Assembly: GCA_004519485.1 (NCBI GenBank)
Contig: CP038107.1
Span: 620,001 to 684,000, forward strand
DNA: 64,000 nucleotides
Direction of reading: 5' to 3'
Source of the DNA: Nannochloropsis oceanica
Taxonomy: Eukaryota; Sar; Eustigmatophyceae; Eustigmatales; Monodopsidaceae
The notes beneath the pieces were generated by a model. The model had not been told where the DNA came from. It ran no database searches and saw only the letters and a program-made list of their open reading frames with translations. The translations under genes were made by a program, and so were the position numbers. Below are positions 32,550 through 43,798 of the stretch, in pieces (position 1 is the stretch's first letter; every line of letters begins with the position of its first letter).

Positions 32550-32823
32550 AGCAGCAGCAGCTGCAGCAGCAGCAGCAGCAGAATTCCTGCCCTTCTTGTC
32601 GTCAGTGTCATCGTCATGAAAATGCTCTCTCTGCCCCTTGAACTCTCTCCTCTCTTCTCGAGGGATCATCTGGAGGAAGGAGAGATGCCCAGCGTCTTCT
32701 TCGGCCTCTTTCCGTTTTTGTGCATTTTAAAAGGTTCGGTTGGACCTTCTAAAAGGGGAAGAAAAAGGGGAAGAGGGAGGGAGGAAAGAGAGGGGCAGAT
32801 AAAGAGAAAAGCAATACAAGGCG

Positions 32824-32889
<66 letters not shown>

Positions 32890-32897
32890 GCGCAAAT
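31190..32897. other. gene-poor region with microsatellites
   Basis: No supported gene. An AGC run at 32513-32580 (poly-Ala or poly-Ser in other frames) and a (CA)n-(TA)n run at 32824-32890 dominate the right part. A minus-strand frame of about 32650-32720 reads MHKNGKRPKKTLGIS and could be an exon of something, but I cannot build a gene. Confidence 0.45.
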
Positions 32898-33274
32898 GAG
32901 GACTTTGTAGGTGGAAGACCTGTTAAAACTTTGTCTCGGGACGGCAATGGGGCACGTAACATCCTGCGGGTGTACAGAGGCGTGGTCAGTGGAGAAGCTT
33001 GTCCACATGATCTCCGGTTTGCTATCCGCGACAGGACATGCAGACACTCTATGTGTTTCGTCCCCTGTGTCCTCCCCCCCCTTTCTGGCCCTGTTCGGGC
33101 CGTCCGGAGACTTTGCTAGATTTTAAACCAGTCAAAGTCGAAAAGAACAAACTCGATAGGGGAAGTATAGGCGTCATTCGATTGGAATGCTTCCCCTCGT
33201 ATGCAATTTCTAGAGGACGCCAGGTTGCATGCGATAGTTCTAGTGCGTAGGATAGCTACGACAGAAAAGAACTA
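32898..33274 (-). repeat. dispersed repeat, copy B (full-length type)
   Basis: Reverse-complement copy of the repeat at 1610-2013, with the same end marks: AAAAGAACTA and TAGTTCT pair near 33236-33274, GCATGCGATAG core, GTACAGAGG...CATGTTAC-type block and GAGGACTTTGT end next to a TA run. Internal divergence from copy A is moderate (indels and point changes). No protein-coding frame is kept. Confidence 0.7.
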
Positions 33275-33450
33275 CCTTCTTCTATAATATTGTGATGTGA
33301 TTGAGTATATTTATTTTTTAAAAATACAATGAGCATGATAACGGTGTGCAAGGCAAGATGTTTTTTTTTGTCATGTAGAATTCGTGTGTAAAATGTTCCC
33401 AAGAATCCATGCTGCCCTTCATAGACTGATGATGTACAGTGAAACGTCAG

Positions 33451-33568
33451 AATCGGCCATCTCAACGTGGAATACGCCGGAACCCGTCCGCTCTCCGAAG
33501 CTAAGCGCGTTCGAGCCCGAATAGTACTACCGTGGGTGACCAGGTTGGAAGGTCGGGTGTCGATTCTT
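33451..33568 (+). rRNA. 5S ribosomal RNA
   Basis: The 116-118 bp block beginning GAATCGGCCATCTCAACG and ending GGTGTCGATTC folds as 5S rRNA: GAATCGGCC pairs with GGTCGGGTGTCGATTC to close helix I. The internal promoter parts are visible: box A-like AAGCTAAGCGCG and box C-like GGGTGACCAGGTTGGAAGG. The T run at 33567-33571 is a Pol III terminator. It is a single copy here, not in an array. Confidence 0.95.
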
Positions 33569-33571
33569 TTT
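33567..33571 (+). terminator. Pol III terminator of the 5S gene
   Basis: Five T residues directly after the 5S helix I partner, the standard Pol III stop signal. Confidence 0.8.
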
Positions 33572-34779
33572 GGGACGCGGTCATTGATTTGGCCCATGTC
33601 CGTTGAACGCGCATCTCCACTACCTTGGCACTTTTTCCCCCATCCCGCTGGTCATTACTTGGGGGTACTGATTGGCGTGTGAAAGCTTCAAATTTGGTCC
33701 GTCATACAATTGCGACTCTCTGCTGCAAAGCGCTTCAAGAGAGCGCGCGCTCAGATGGAGGACTCTCCCAACCCAACAACTCACCAAAGCCCACATTTCC
33801 GCTTGTACGGGCTCTTTAGGCACAATCTGTTTCTTGATAATCAGAGGCAGCGCTTTAATGTAGCACCTGAATGAGGACCAGTGCTTTCACCACCCTGCGG
33901 TCAAGCAACAAATAGCTCTGGCAAGGAGGAGGTTGGCCTCATTTCTGCCGGGACTCCTGGATATCGGAAGACATGAATGTACATCAAAATTTCAGAGTAA
34001 TGGGTAAAAATCGAAAATCATCAGAATGTCTCAAGCTAGAAATGCCTGCTTAGGCCCATTCCAGCATAATATACTCATTTTTTGGACACCTTTCTAAAAG
34101 CTCCGCTACCTTCGCGGGTTTGGCGTCTTTTCCAAGCCACGTGGCGCGCATACCTCCAACGCCTGCCCACAAACACCAATCACAAGCCTGTGATACTCTG
34201 GTACACATTTCTTTACAGCTCTCGAAGAAGAAATGGGAAAATCCACGCATGACATGCACACGATGACTAGCACAAATGCCGACATAGCGTGGAGGAGAGG
34301 AGGGCTTGCGTGGCCTTGACTTACGGGTTGCTTTTCAAGTTCTTCTCAGCACTCGAGCGGGGAGGGGTAACGACGCCAGACAAGTATTGGTGGTTGGTAT
34401 CCTTGCTGACGTCGTGTGTGGATCGGTGGAAGATTGAGTGAGTAAGCTGGCTACTGGGGTGAGCGGAACAAACGACGGCAGGCGAGTTTTTCCTGGGAAG
34501 GGTTGCCGTTGTCCACGTTGGCAACTGTCCACAAGTGGGCACTGTGAGTAGCATGTCAACGCCCTAATAGCAATGAGAGATACCGCACGAAGACGCCTCA
34601 AAGAAACCAGAGGAAGGCAGCGGTGACATCAACAGCAGCGTGGCTTGCAGAGACGGGGATGCGAGTCACGCCATAACCTGACAGAACATGTCGAAATGGG
34701 CGATGAAGGAGGTAACTACACCACACCCACATATGGATAATTTAACAAACTTCCTACCGGACAGCGGATATCCCGAGAT

Positions 34780-34993
34780 TTGGCAGTGTGTACATCGAGA
34801 TTTGGATCGAAGAAAATTGGGACGAAAAGTCAGTCTCGAACCGCGGCCCAAGGGAGTGTGAATCGAAATTTTGGACCCAAGAAAGTGATGTTGGGACACA
34901 AGTCTCGAATCCCCGCCCAAATGAAAGGGGGAGTGTGTGGCAATTCGGGCCGAAGAATATGGCTTCGGGACACAAGTCTTAATTCGCGGCCTA
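34780..34993 (+). repeat. degenerate tandem repeat, about three units of 65-75 bp
   Basis: Three imperfect units follow one another, each with a GAATT(T)GG(A/G)CC(C/G)AAGAA-type start, a GGGACACAAGTCT-type middle, a CGCGGCC(C/T)A-type end and GGGAGTGTG link. They differ by substitutions and short indels. Confidence 0.6.
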
Positions 34994-35160
34994 AAATTAA
35001 TTAGAAATTACTTGGGAACGCCAAATGCACAACACGGAGGCAAAAGACACACCAAGTCACGTAGTGAAATATGTAGACCTGAATCTTTTTCATCTTTTGT
35101 GCGACAGGTCAAGTGGCGGGGTGGTGCTTGGGAGATACACAAAGGTGAAAATCGTAAATA

Positions 35161-35243
35161 TTTTGGTATGTGCCCGTTGCAGGGCACATACCATGTGTTG
35201 GAGATATACCAAAAGGTACACCTGGCAATGATTAATTGCCAGG
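35161..35243. repeat. cluster of three short inverted repeats
   Basis: GGTATGTGCCC (35165-35175) pairs perfectly with GGGCACATACC (35182-35192). TTTTGGTAT (35161-35169) pairs with ATACCAAAA (35206-35214), an alternative structure. CCTGGCAAT (35221-35229) pairs with ATTGCCAGG (35235-35243). All three lie within 83 bp. Confidence 0.75.
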
Positions 35244-35494
35244 CGATCATTTTAGCATGATAGCAACTATAAAATTGGACACAGAAGAAGGTATCTTGCT
35301 TTTCTGGCCTCACACTCTCAGAATCCCTTGGGGAGAACGGAAAGGCCAGGCTCGAAGTTGTCGGATCTTTCGGTGATTCCAGCGCGTGCGTGCATCTGCT
35401 TTTCCGTTGGGTGGTATGTGCGCCCTCGGCAAGGCAGGCGCTACCCGAAAGTCCTATAAAGGAAAGTCCCGTCGTCTTTTGAGTCAACAACCCA

Positions 35495-35577
35495 CGTATA
35501 CGGTCTTGGATGACAGCCAAGCAGAAACAAAGCATATATACACGGCCGTGGATGAAAGCCATGCAGAAACAAAGCAT
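35495..35577 (+). repeat. 41 bp direct duplication
   Basis: Two adjacent copies of a TACGGTCTTGGATGACAGCC...AGCAGAAACAAAGCAT type block differ at few positions. Confidence 0.55.
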
Positions 35578-35705
35578 GGTATGAAATCTGGCCTGTGCGT
35601 CAGATAATGTGAGCACATCCCGCCCCAAATCCGAACGAATCGCCGAGCTCCCCCCAAGGAAAGTGCATTCGTTGACTCTTCCTCTCTTCTTCTACAAAAA
35701 AATAG

Positions 35706-36061
35706 TTTGACAAGCTTTTTGTGACATTCTGGGACGAGGCATGCGTACTTGGGCATTGGCTTCAGGCTAGTCCAGGCGAGTTGTTACATGTTGGACAACA
35801 GCTCCTACACTACCATGATGGTAGATTGCCAGGTGCAGTAGAATGTTTTCCCCTCCTCCCAAGAACCGAGGCAAGCGTGAGTGGCACGCGGCTGTTTTGT
35901 TTACTGCCGCCGCACCCACCTATCCCCCCCCCCCTCCGTTCCCTCCTTCATACCCACCCATTCACCGCGCCGCGCCACACACCACACACCCACAGCTGAT
36001 TCCCCCGCGCGTCAGCCTGGAGGAGAACGACAGTATCGTGGCCACACCAAAGGGACAATAA
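35706..36061 (+). CDS. 3'-terminal exons of an unidentified gene
   Basis: Two exons, 35706-35876 and 35996-36061, join in phase 0 with a GTGAGT donor and a CACCCACAG acceptor. They read FDKLFVTFWDEACVLGHW, LQASPGELLHVGQQLLHYHDG, LPGAVECFPLLPRTEAS and then LIPPRVSLEENDSIVATPKGQ before TAA. The first exon begins after a pyrimidine tract and AAAAATAG. The composition and continuous frame across a good intron look like real protein, but I do not recognise it, and I could not find the exons before 35706, which may lie anywhere in the preceding 2 kb. The piece could be the end of a larger single-domain protein. Confidence 0.45.
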
Positions 36062-36652
36062 ATAAAGTCAAAATACGCTCCCATTCTTGCCGTCTTTTAC
36101 CAGGACCAAGGAGGAAGATTTAAATGTCGGGCACTTGGATCGATCGTCTTCATCGTCTGCACGTCAATTTTCTCGCTTCGTAATCTGCACGTCATTCCCA
36201 CCATTCATGCCTGAAAGGGTAATATAAGAAAACCAAATCTTCGTAAACGCGTACCCTGGATAGTAACGGAATTCTTGCGGTCAAAATATCCTCGCTCCTT
36301 TTTGCAAGCGCTGTACTAAAAGGATGTTACGCTTGTTCCTGTTGCCATACACATGAATTGTCACTTGATAAAATTGCGTCCAAGCGAATGGATCTCCAGG
36401 TATCTTGGGTACCCTTGTAAAAAACAAAAGCGCACGAGAAGCACTCTCAATCCCGCACGGGTGCTTTTGAAGCCCTCGTGTCCTTTGGAAGTAAATGGGC
36501 TTTGAAACAATATAGACCAAATATGCCACTGGTTGGTTATACTGTGGTAACTCCTCTGCTATTTATTTCCGTTCGCAAGCACATAGTCATTCCGGGCCAA
36601 GATAATCAACCGTGGGCAAGGGCTTGAACATTTTTCATGGCCCTCCCTATGG
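36062..36652. other. intergenic between convergent genes
   Basis: No gene recognised. Ordinary AT-richer DNA. Confidence 0.4.
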
Positions 36653-37952
36653 TCACACCCCGTTATCCGATTTTTCATTTCCATTCCTACACTCCATGTC
36701 ATCCCCACTCAAAGCCCCCAAATGTGACAACAAGTATGTCGGCAACCCCCTCCCCTTCCCTTGGCCCCCTTCCTCCTCTTCCACCACCAAAGCCTCGACC
36801 GTGCTCGTGCAACCCGTCCCCACCAACACAGTATCGCAACCTCCTACAACTCCCAGCTGTATATCCGTATCTAAGCGATCGCCCACGACCACCGTCCGCC
36901 TCGGGTCTAGCCCATGCATTGTCATCAATCGGTCCACCAGCCATTTCGAGGGTTTTCCAACAGTCACAGCCATGCGATTCACGCTCTGTTCCACCGCAGC
37001 GACCGCGCATCCATTCCCAGGCACATTTCGGTCGGCTAATTTATCAAATGCATCTTTATTGGTGGCCACGAATGCTGCCCCCGGGTTTTTTTGGAGGTGC
37101 AAGCTTGCCAAGCACAGCTTCGCATAATTGAATGTCAGATCCCAGCCACACACCACGGCACCCACATCAGGGTCAGCGTCAATAGCTAGAAAATCGGCTT
37201 CTGTTGCATATATTCGTGTGGCGTACTCTTTGTCCGCACCGCAAATGGAATCAATCCCTACCAACGCCAGCTCGTCCACCAAGCCTTGGCAGCCAATTAC
37301 GAATGCTTTTTTCACATCGGGACGCTCCACGCGCAAATACTCGGCCGCCGCCCAAGATGAAGGAATAATCTCCGAGACATCCACTGAAATCTTTAGCTTT
37401 GTGAACTTGGCGACGTACTCGGCGCGGCTTTTGCTGCTGTTGTTAGTCACGAAAAAGACGCGCTTGCCACGGGTGCGGAGCAGGGCAAGGGTACGGGCCG
37501 ATCCAGGTAGGAGCTCGGCACCGCGCCACAACACGCCGTCACAGTCAAATACAAAAATGTCGTATTTATCTGTGCATGGACGATAGGCACATTGGGATAG
37601 GAAGCAAAGAATAGTGTCAGAGTAGAAGTTTGTAGGGGACCCGAAGTGTCCAAGCCGCCCGTCCGTCCACTTTAGAAGAGAGCCCTTTTTTTTTTGGGAA
37701 AACCAGCAAAGCCAACAGGGCCAGTGGAGCCGCCCCCTCCAAGTAAGCCAGCACTAATCTTCCAGAGAAACATTTGGATCCAACGCTACTCTTACCGAGG
37801 ACGCTGCGTAGCGCGGATGCGTCGTGGTCTTGTAGGATCTTTAGGGCTTGGAGGGAGGAGGTTTTTGTTGCCCCGTCGTCTTGTCGCGCCTTAGCTGCCG
37901 CCACAAAGGCCTGTGCGTCGCTGATAACGGTGGCCCCGTATGTTGACTTCAT
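36653..37952 (-). CDS. PGP: phosphoglycolate phosphatase-type HAD hydrolase
   Basis: The enzyme removes phosphate from 2-phosphoglycolate, the by-product of Rubisco oxygenation, or from related small phosphates. Two exons, 37952-37796 and 37569-36653 (226 bp intron), give about 357 residues; the Asp codon at the start of the catalytic block is split by the intron. Motif 1 is FVFDCDGVLW (nucleophile and acid-base Asp), motif 2 FFVTNNSSKSR, cap domain with IYATEADFLAIDADPDVGAVVCGWDLTFNY, motif 3 VGKPSKWL, motif 4 VVVGDRLDTDIQLG. This is the class IIA (NagD/PGP) order. The ATG at 37952 is used; an in-frame ATG at 38063 would add 37 residues (Ala/Pro-rich). No clear plastid signal is seen with the shorter start. 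It diverges from the helical-repeat gene, with overlapping upstream sequence. Confidence 0.88.
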
Positions 37953-38136
37953 TGCCTTGCTTGCATTTGTGTGTTCACTGATGTAAGTGGGTGTCGTGTG
38001 CACCTCGACGACACTTGTTTTGGCGAGCGGGGGCTGTCGCGGGGCTGCGCTGGCCCAGCACATGGCCACAACAACACATTTTATTCCTCTCCTACAACTA
38101 CACAAGCACAGGATCGAAACAAAAAGTGGGCAACCA

Positions 38137-40350
38137 ATGCTGCCGCTGGCATGGAGCCGACGGTACGGCCCCCTGGCCTTCCCTCCCCTCTTTTCCCTTC
38201 TTTGGCAACCAGCCCGCCTGGTAGCCTCCCCTTTGCCGTTACTGCGCACACACGCCTTGTCGTGCCTCCGTCAAGGCCAAGGACGCAGTGGTGTGGCTGA
38301 TGTCGCTACAAACATACGTGCACCAACTTTGTATCGCTATAGACATGCTTTCTCTGTGATTGTTCCAATCTTCCTATTCCTGCTAGGCTCTCCTACGTAC
38401 GCCTTTCGAGCTGTCCCCATGCGGGCACGCGTTAGCTCTGAGTCCATTTCGTCCTCGACAATGGTGGAAAGAAATTTGAAAAAATTTCGGGCAGTCACAC
38501 GCTCAGACTCTGGGCTTTGTTTGTTGAGCCTAACAGGCTCCTCATCGTCAAGTCCGGCCGCCTACCCTACCACCTCTGAGATATCCTCCAATCCTGTTGC
38601 TGCCGCGGAGAAGGACCCACCCAGTTTATTGACCCCTCTTGCAGATAAAGGATTGTTACTTTGTGATTTGGCGACTAGGCATCAATTATTTGATAATCAG
38701 GAGGAATCTATCACCCCTAGTGAGTTGGTGGCATGCCTAAAAGCGCCGGAATCAATGGACGGTACGGAGCCAGACCCGGAGAGCTTCCGGGTACGTTAGG
38801 GTCGGTGTTTGACCCAAATTTTAATGATGATTAAAATTGCTTTCACCACTTATGTCTTCAGGACTGCATTAATCTTTTAAATGTCTTCGTCACAAATTCT
38901 CCTACTGTTACCTCCATCCATCCCTTCCCACCACCACCCACAGGCCATCTTATTCGACTTTGTGACGACCAAGCCCGAGGCCTTTAGTTTACAAGATCTG
39001 GCCACGCTCATCCAAGCGTCATCAACTTCACTCAATCAGCAATCAGCCATCCTTCCATCTCTCCTCGACCTCCTTCTCGACACCACTACCCTCCGCATGC
39101 GTGCAAACCCCCCTAACTCCCTCCTTCCAACCACCTGGGTCCACCTGGCCCTCGCTTCCAACTTCCTGCCTCCTATCCTCAAAGCCCGTCCTGCCTCTCA
39201 TCGTTTTCTACAACAACTGACCACAAATCTCTCTTCGCGTCTATCTGCCCTCTCTCCATCTGATCTTGTCCTGGCCATAAGGGTATGGCCCAGAGAGCCA
39301 GCCGACTTGGACGATTTCAGCTGTAAGCTCATCCAGGCGATCTTGCTGCAGAGTATCAACAGCCTGCATGCCTTCGATCCACCTGAATTAACCCAGCTGA
39401 TACAGGGGCTGAGAAGACCAATGACGCCCACACGGTTATCAATTTTGGAAGCACTCGACGAAACAGGGCAAGAAACCCCCGATCTGAACAGCAGACAACG
39501 GCTATTCAAAGCAGCAATCAAAACAATTGCTCGTCGTCACATCCACCAACTCTCCCCCCGCGAGCTCTCCGTATTCATACAAGCCTGCGTCACGGACCTG
39601 AGCTTCGCAGATTGGTCGAAAGACCTCGGAGTCGCCTTCCCTCGTACCTATACCACTGCAGCCTTGAAGCATATCCCACACATGGCTCCCCTCCAAATCC
39701 TCCCCACTCTCTCCGCCTTCCTCTTCCTCCGCTCCGTCTTCGATTTCTCCCCTGGCAGTGAAATCTACCATGGGCTAGCCAAGATGGCAATAGAAAAGGT
39801 GGAGGAGGGAGGAAAGGAGGAAGGTGAAGAGGATCCTTCTGTCCTCTTGTCCCTCCTTCAGACATTCGCTTTTTTTGCCAGCCCTGAGTATGATCCCGGG
39901 GAGGTGTTGGAAGTTTTGACTCGCAAGGTATTGAGACATCTGCACTCCTTCTCTCCCTTCTCCCTTCGGTGTCTGGTGGAAACGTTGGCGTTGCCGAGCC
40001 ATTCGTACGTGCCTTCTTTCGGGATGCTCACAGAGATATCACATCACGCAGCGAATCAGCTCCTTAGACAGGATGGTGCTGCTGCTCCTGCTGCAGCTGC
40101 TGCTATTACTGTTGCGAATGGTTCGCCGGTTATAGTTGACTATGTCTACATTGTACGGAGTCTGGCCATGATTGTTGTGAGGAAAGGGGCTGCAAGCTGG
40201 GGCTTACGGACGGGCATGGCAAAGGTTGGGCAGAAGGAGGAGATTGAGGGGTGGAGGGAAGAGAGGGAGAAAGGAGAGAAAGAAGGAGGGGAAGGACCGG
40301 CGGCAGAGGGGATGTTTAGAAAGATGCAGGAGTTTTCCCGGTATTTTTAG
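38137..40350 (+). CDS. organelle helical-repeat protein (OPR/FAST-like repeats)
   Basis: Exon 1 ends at 38790 and exon 2 runs 38944-40350, joined in phase 0. Exon 1 carries a hydrophobic segment VIVPIFLFLLGSPTYAFRA with an A-F junction, so import into the complex plastid is likely. The body is a chain of about 35-40 residue helical repeats: FSLQDLATLIQASS, LSPSDLVLAIRVW, FDPPELTQLIQGL, LSPRELSVFIQAC, MAPLQILPTLSAF, FSPFSLRCLVETL. Each has the pattern of proline, then L, then L-A or L-I, as in octotricopeptide and FAST/heptatricopeptide RNA-binding proteins of plastids and mitochondria. The C-terminus is acidic and Gly/Glu-rich. Start is not secure; the ATG at 38137 is used, but the signal lies about 70 residues inside it, so a first exon may be missing. 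Confidence 0.65.
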
Positions 40351-40860
40351 AAGGATAGGAGCGGCGTGTGTGTGTGTGTGTGTGTGTTTGTGAGGAAGGT
40401 TTGACCATGAACTCCTGTATAGGCATCGGGGCATTTATGTGCATTGGCCGTGTGTAAGTGATTAAGGTTTGGACGCAAATATGTAGGATATAAGGCTGAC
40501 CGGTCAGAGACAAGAAAGATGGGAGTAGCAGAGTGGGAGCTGATCAATTTAAGAAGGGAGCCACACACAAACACCAAGCGACGACGAGGATGACGGACAG
40601 CAAATGCCCGACGGGAAAAATATTGACCAAATAATGATCACAAATGTGTAGCCCCCAGCACAATCGTCTTTCAAGGATGGACATATTGTGTCTTTGCATG
40701 TTATCATATGTGTGCATGTGCCATCGCGTGTCTCGTGCCGTCTCCTCCCTCCACGTCCGTGGTCCTTTCCTCCGTCTGTCTTTCTACCTGTTTTGTCCCA
40801 CACCAACCACATGCACTCACACCTTTCGATGACGTACCCTCCCTCCCTCCTCCCTCCCTG
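40351..40860. other. intergenic with a GT microsatellite
   Basis: A (GT)n run at 40362-40389. Convergent ends of two genes. No gene recognised. Confidence 0.4.
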
Positions 40861-43798
40861 CTAATCATACAACCCTGCCATCCGTTCCCTCACGTAATGT
40901 TGGTACTGCTCCTTCGTCCTGGAGCCCATCCACCATGCCCTCTCCTCCTCCTTGATTCTATCCAACACTCGATCGAGCATCTTCCCGTCCCTCAGCCCCT
41001 GCGTTGACAACGTGAAAATCTCTTTGATAACTTTCCGTCGCCGTACTTTCCCCACTCGCAACTCCTTCCCCCACTCCTCGTCCTCCTCATCCACAGCTTC
41101 AAAGCGAGCCAGCGCCTCTAGCTCCTCCTCTTCCTTCTTGGCTTTTTTGCTTCTTTTGCCAACGCTTGAACCTAATGCAGGGACATCAACAGCAGCAGAA
41201 AGGGCGGTAGAGCCAGTAGCAACTATTGCAGCAGCCGCAGGAGCAGCAGCAGCAGCGGGAGGAGAGGAAAAATAGGAGGTGGACGAGCTAGTCGAGATTA
41301 GGTGCTTGATATGTTTACCTTTCCCCGTAGTAATTAGCACAGCGGGAGATGCCTTCTTCCTCACCACACTCCCACTCCTTTCTCCTCCGACGGTCCCTCC
41401 CTGCTGTCTTTCTTCCTCTTGCACGTGCGCTGCCAGAATAGCTCGGGCCTTGTCAGCAGCTGACAGATTCCCCGCAGTGCGCGAAATCTGAACTTGCTGT
41501 CGAAAGATTTTGCTACTCCCTATCTCGGCCATTGAAGCCTCCACCTCCGCCTCTACCACCTCCCTTTGCCCTCCCTCTCTCCCTCCCTCGTCCTCCTCGT
41601 CGTCTTCGTTGCGGTCTTGGAACCCATCGCCATCAAACATTCCCCTCCTCTTCCCATTCCTCCCCCCCTCCACCCCTCCGTCATCATCGTCACCACTAGC
41701 ATATGTCCTCATCCCCCCCCCTCCTCCTCCTCCTCCTCCTCCTCCTCCTCCTCTCCTTCTTCCTGGCCCTCCTTCCTCCATCAACGCCTTCAAACATTCC
41801 CTCACCCTCTTCCCACCATCCACGCAATACCCACAACATCGCTCCTTCGTCCAGCCCCTCCCATGATCCCTCCCTCCCTCCCCAAAATACGCCAAAAGCT
41901 TTCTCCTCCAACACCCACCCCCCTCCAGCGCATATTCCCTGACCTTCATCAACTCTTCCCCCTTCCGTTCCACCTCCTTCTCTTTGCTTTCGCCCCTGCC
42001 TCCCTCCCTCTCTCCCTCGTCCAGCCCTTTAGCAAGTATGTACTGGCGAGAGCTGAGGTCGTGGTCCGAGTAAAAGAGGAGGGAGAGAGCTGGCTTCCCG
42101 TCACGGCCAGCGCGCCCACTTTCTTGGTAGAAAGCTTCAAGGGTGTTGGGGACCTGGACGAGGGCGAGAGGGGGGAAAAAGGGTATGTGTGTAGACAGGG
42201 AGAAAGAAAGAAAGGAATGTCCGTGTGAGGTGATTATCGACAGAGGTAGAGAGGAGGGAGAGAGTTGGAGGCACAAGATGGATGCCCGGATGAGACAGCA
42301 ACAAACAAAGAAACGGAAAACGAAGGAGTGGGAGGCAGGGGATGAAGGGAGGCATGTGCGAGCTTACCGTCCAATGCACCACCAGCCGGACATCGGCCTT
42401 ATCGATGCCCATGCCAAACGCACACGACGCCGTCACCACCTTGACCAGCCCCTCGGAGAACAACCCCTGCACCTCTTTCCTTTGGCCGTCCTTCATCTTG
42501 CCATGATATGCCAGAGTGGGAATGCCCCTCTTGGTCAGCTCGGCGGCCAGCAGGTCACAGTCCGCCGTCTTCCAACAGTAGACTATGGCGCTACCTCCCT
42601 CCCTCCTTCCCTCCCTCTCTGACTCGGCTGCTTTTCTTGACGCAGTTTCTCCTTTTGAGGTTGTTGTTGCTGCTGCTGCTGCCGCTGCTTTTGGTGCTCC
42701 AATCCGTGATTGGAAAAAAGAATTAAGGGTCCCTCCCCCTCGTCCTTCTCCTGCTAGCGCCATCGAGGACGACGAGAACGACGCCCCTCCTCCTCCTCCT
42801 CCTCCTAAACCTTTGCCTTTTTGCCTTCCTCCTCCCGCTTCCCCCTTCTTTGTGGCCTGACAAACGAATGGGCCGATCTCGCTTTTTATCGCTGAGGCAA
42901 GCACACCATGAATGTCTCTCAATAAAGACTTGTACTCCACGCGATAAAACAGATTGGGACGATCGAAGGAGCGCTTGAAGACGACGGAGGGAGGGAGGGA
43001 GAGCTGCATCTGAATGTCTCGTTGCACAGATGGAGTGGCGGTGGCGGTGAGGGCAAGGCAGGGGACGGAAGGGAATGCGGCCCGAATCATTCCCAGCTGG
43101 CGGTAGGCCGGACGGAAATCGTGGCCCCACTGGAAAAGGTGAGGAAGGGAGGGAGGGAGGGAGGGATAAGGAAATATAACTGAAAAGTGGCATGAAGAAG
43201 GACATTTGTGTTGATCCAAATCCGCTTCCAAAAATAAAAGGGACGAAACAGCCGAAAATAGGAGGCGCTTAAGAAAGGAGCGTACCTGAGAAATACAGTG
43301 GGCCTCGTCGACAGCAAATGCGGCCAGGAGGCCACGAGCGTGGAGCTGCTGGAGAATGGGGGCAAAGGACGGGGAGGAGAGCCGCTCAGGGGTGATATAG
43401 AGGATCTTGACATGAGGCTTGGGGAGCGCTGCGAGTTCAGCAAGGGTCTGATTAATGGTGGAGGCGTCTTGGGCGGAGCTGAAGTTGCGTGCTTTTACCC
43501 CTCGGGCCTGCAGGGCAGTAACTTGGTCTTGCATCAGGGAGATGAGGGGGCTTATAACAATGGTAACACCGTCGGAAAGGAGGGCAGGGAGCTGGTAGCA
43601 GAGAGACTTGCCCCCGCCCGTGGGGAAGAGGACCAGACCGGAGCCGCCGTGGAGGACGTGGGAAATGACGTCCATTTGCATTTCCCTGAACTCGTTCAGG
43701 CCAAATGTGGACCGCAGCACCTGGAGCATCTGCGTTTCCATGGCCGACGATGTGGCCCTGGCCGTAGGCGGTGGAGTTGGTTCGAGAGGATGTGCCAT
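40861..43798 (-). CDS. RECQ: RecQ-family DNA helicase
   Basis: RecQ helicases unwind 3'-5' at damaged forks and recombination intermediates. Exons 43798-43286, 43129-42368 and 42153-40861 (introns 156 and 214 bp) give about 855 residues. Motif order is complete: FREMQMDVI (0), LFPTGGGKSLCYQLPAL (I, Walker A), SPLISLMQDQV (Ia), ITPERLSS, AFAVDEAHCISQWGHDFRP (II, DEAH; rebuilt across intron 1), ALTATATP (III), IVYCWKT (IV), AYHGKM, VTASCAFGMGIDKADVRLVVHW (V), ESGRAGRDG (VI). A zinc-binding cluster C...CCGYC follows, and then a low-complexity region with Gly and Asp/Glu runs, an Ala-rich stretch, and a C-terminal helical block. No HRDC or exonuclease domain is obvious. ATG 43798 is the first in frame. 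Confidence 0.92.
41706..41760. repeat. CTC microsatellite in the RecQ gene
   Basis: A CTC run that encodes Gly on the minus strand; it makes long false frames on the plus strand. Confidence 0.8.

Larger units (their letters stand above)
33572..35705. other. gene-poor region with degenerate repeats
   Basis: No gene I can support in about 2.1 kb. A minus-strand frame ending near 34050 (RATWLGKDAKPAKVAELLERC) and other short frames are unassigned. The region holds the tandem repeat at 34780-34993, the inverted repeats at 35161-35243 and a 41 bp duplication at 35495-35577. It may hold earlier exons of the gene that ends at 36061. Confidence 0.4.

Noticed and set aside
32430-33119. Plus-strand frame of 229 codons
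   Set aside because: Made of an AGC run, a CA/TA run and repeat copy B.
35008-35628. 206-codon minus-strand frame
   Set aside because: Passes through the inverted repeats and the 41 bp duplication, shows no family and has odd composition.
41566-42228. Plus-strand Pro/Ser frame inside RecQ
   Set aside because: Shadow of CTC and purine-rich coding on the RecQ strand.
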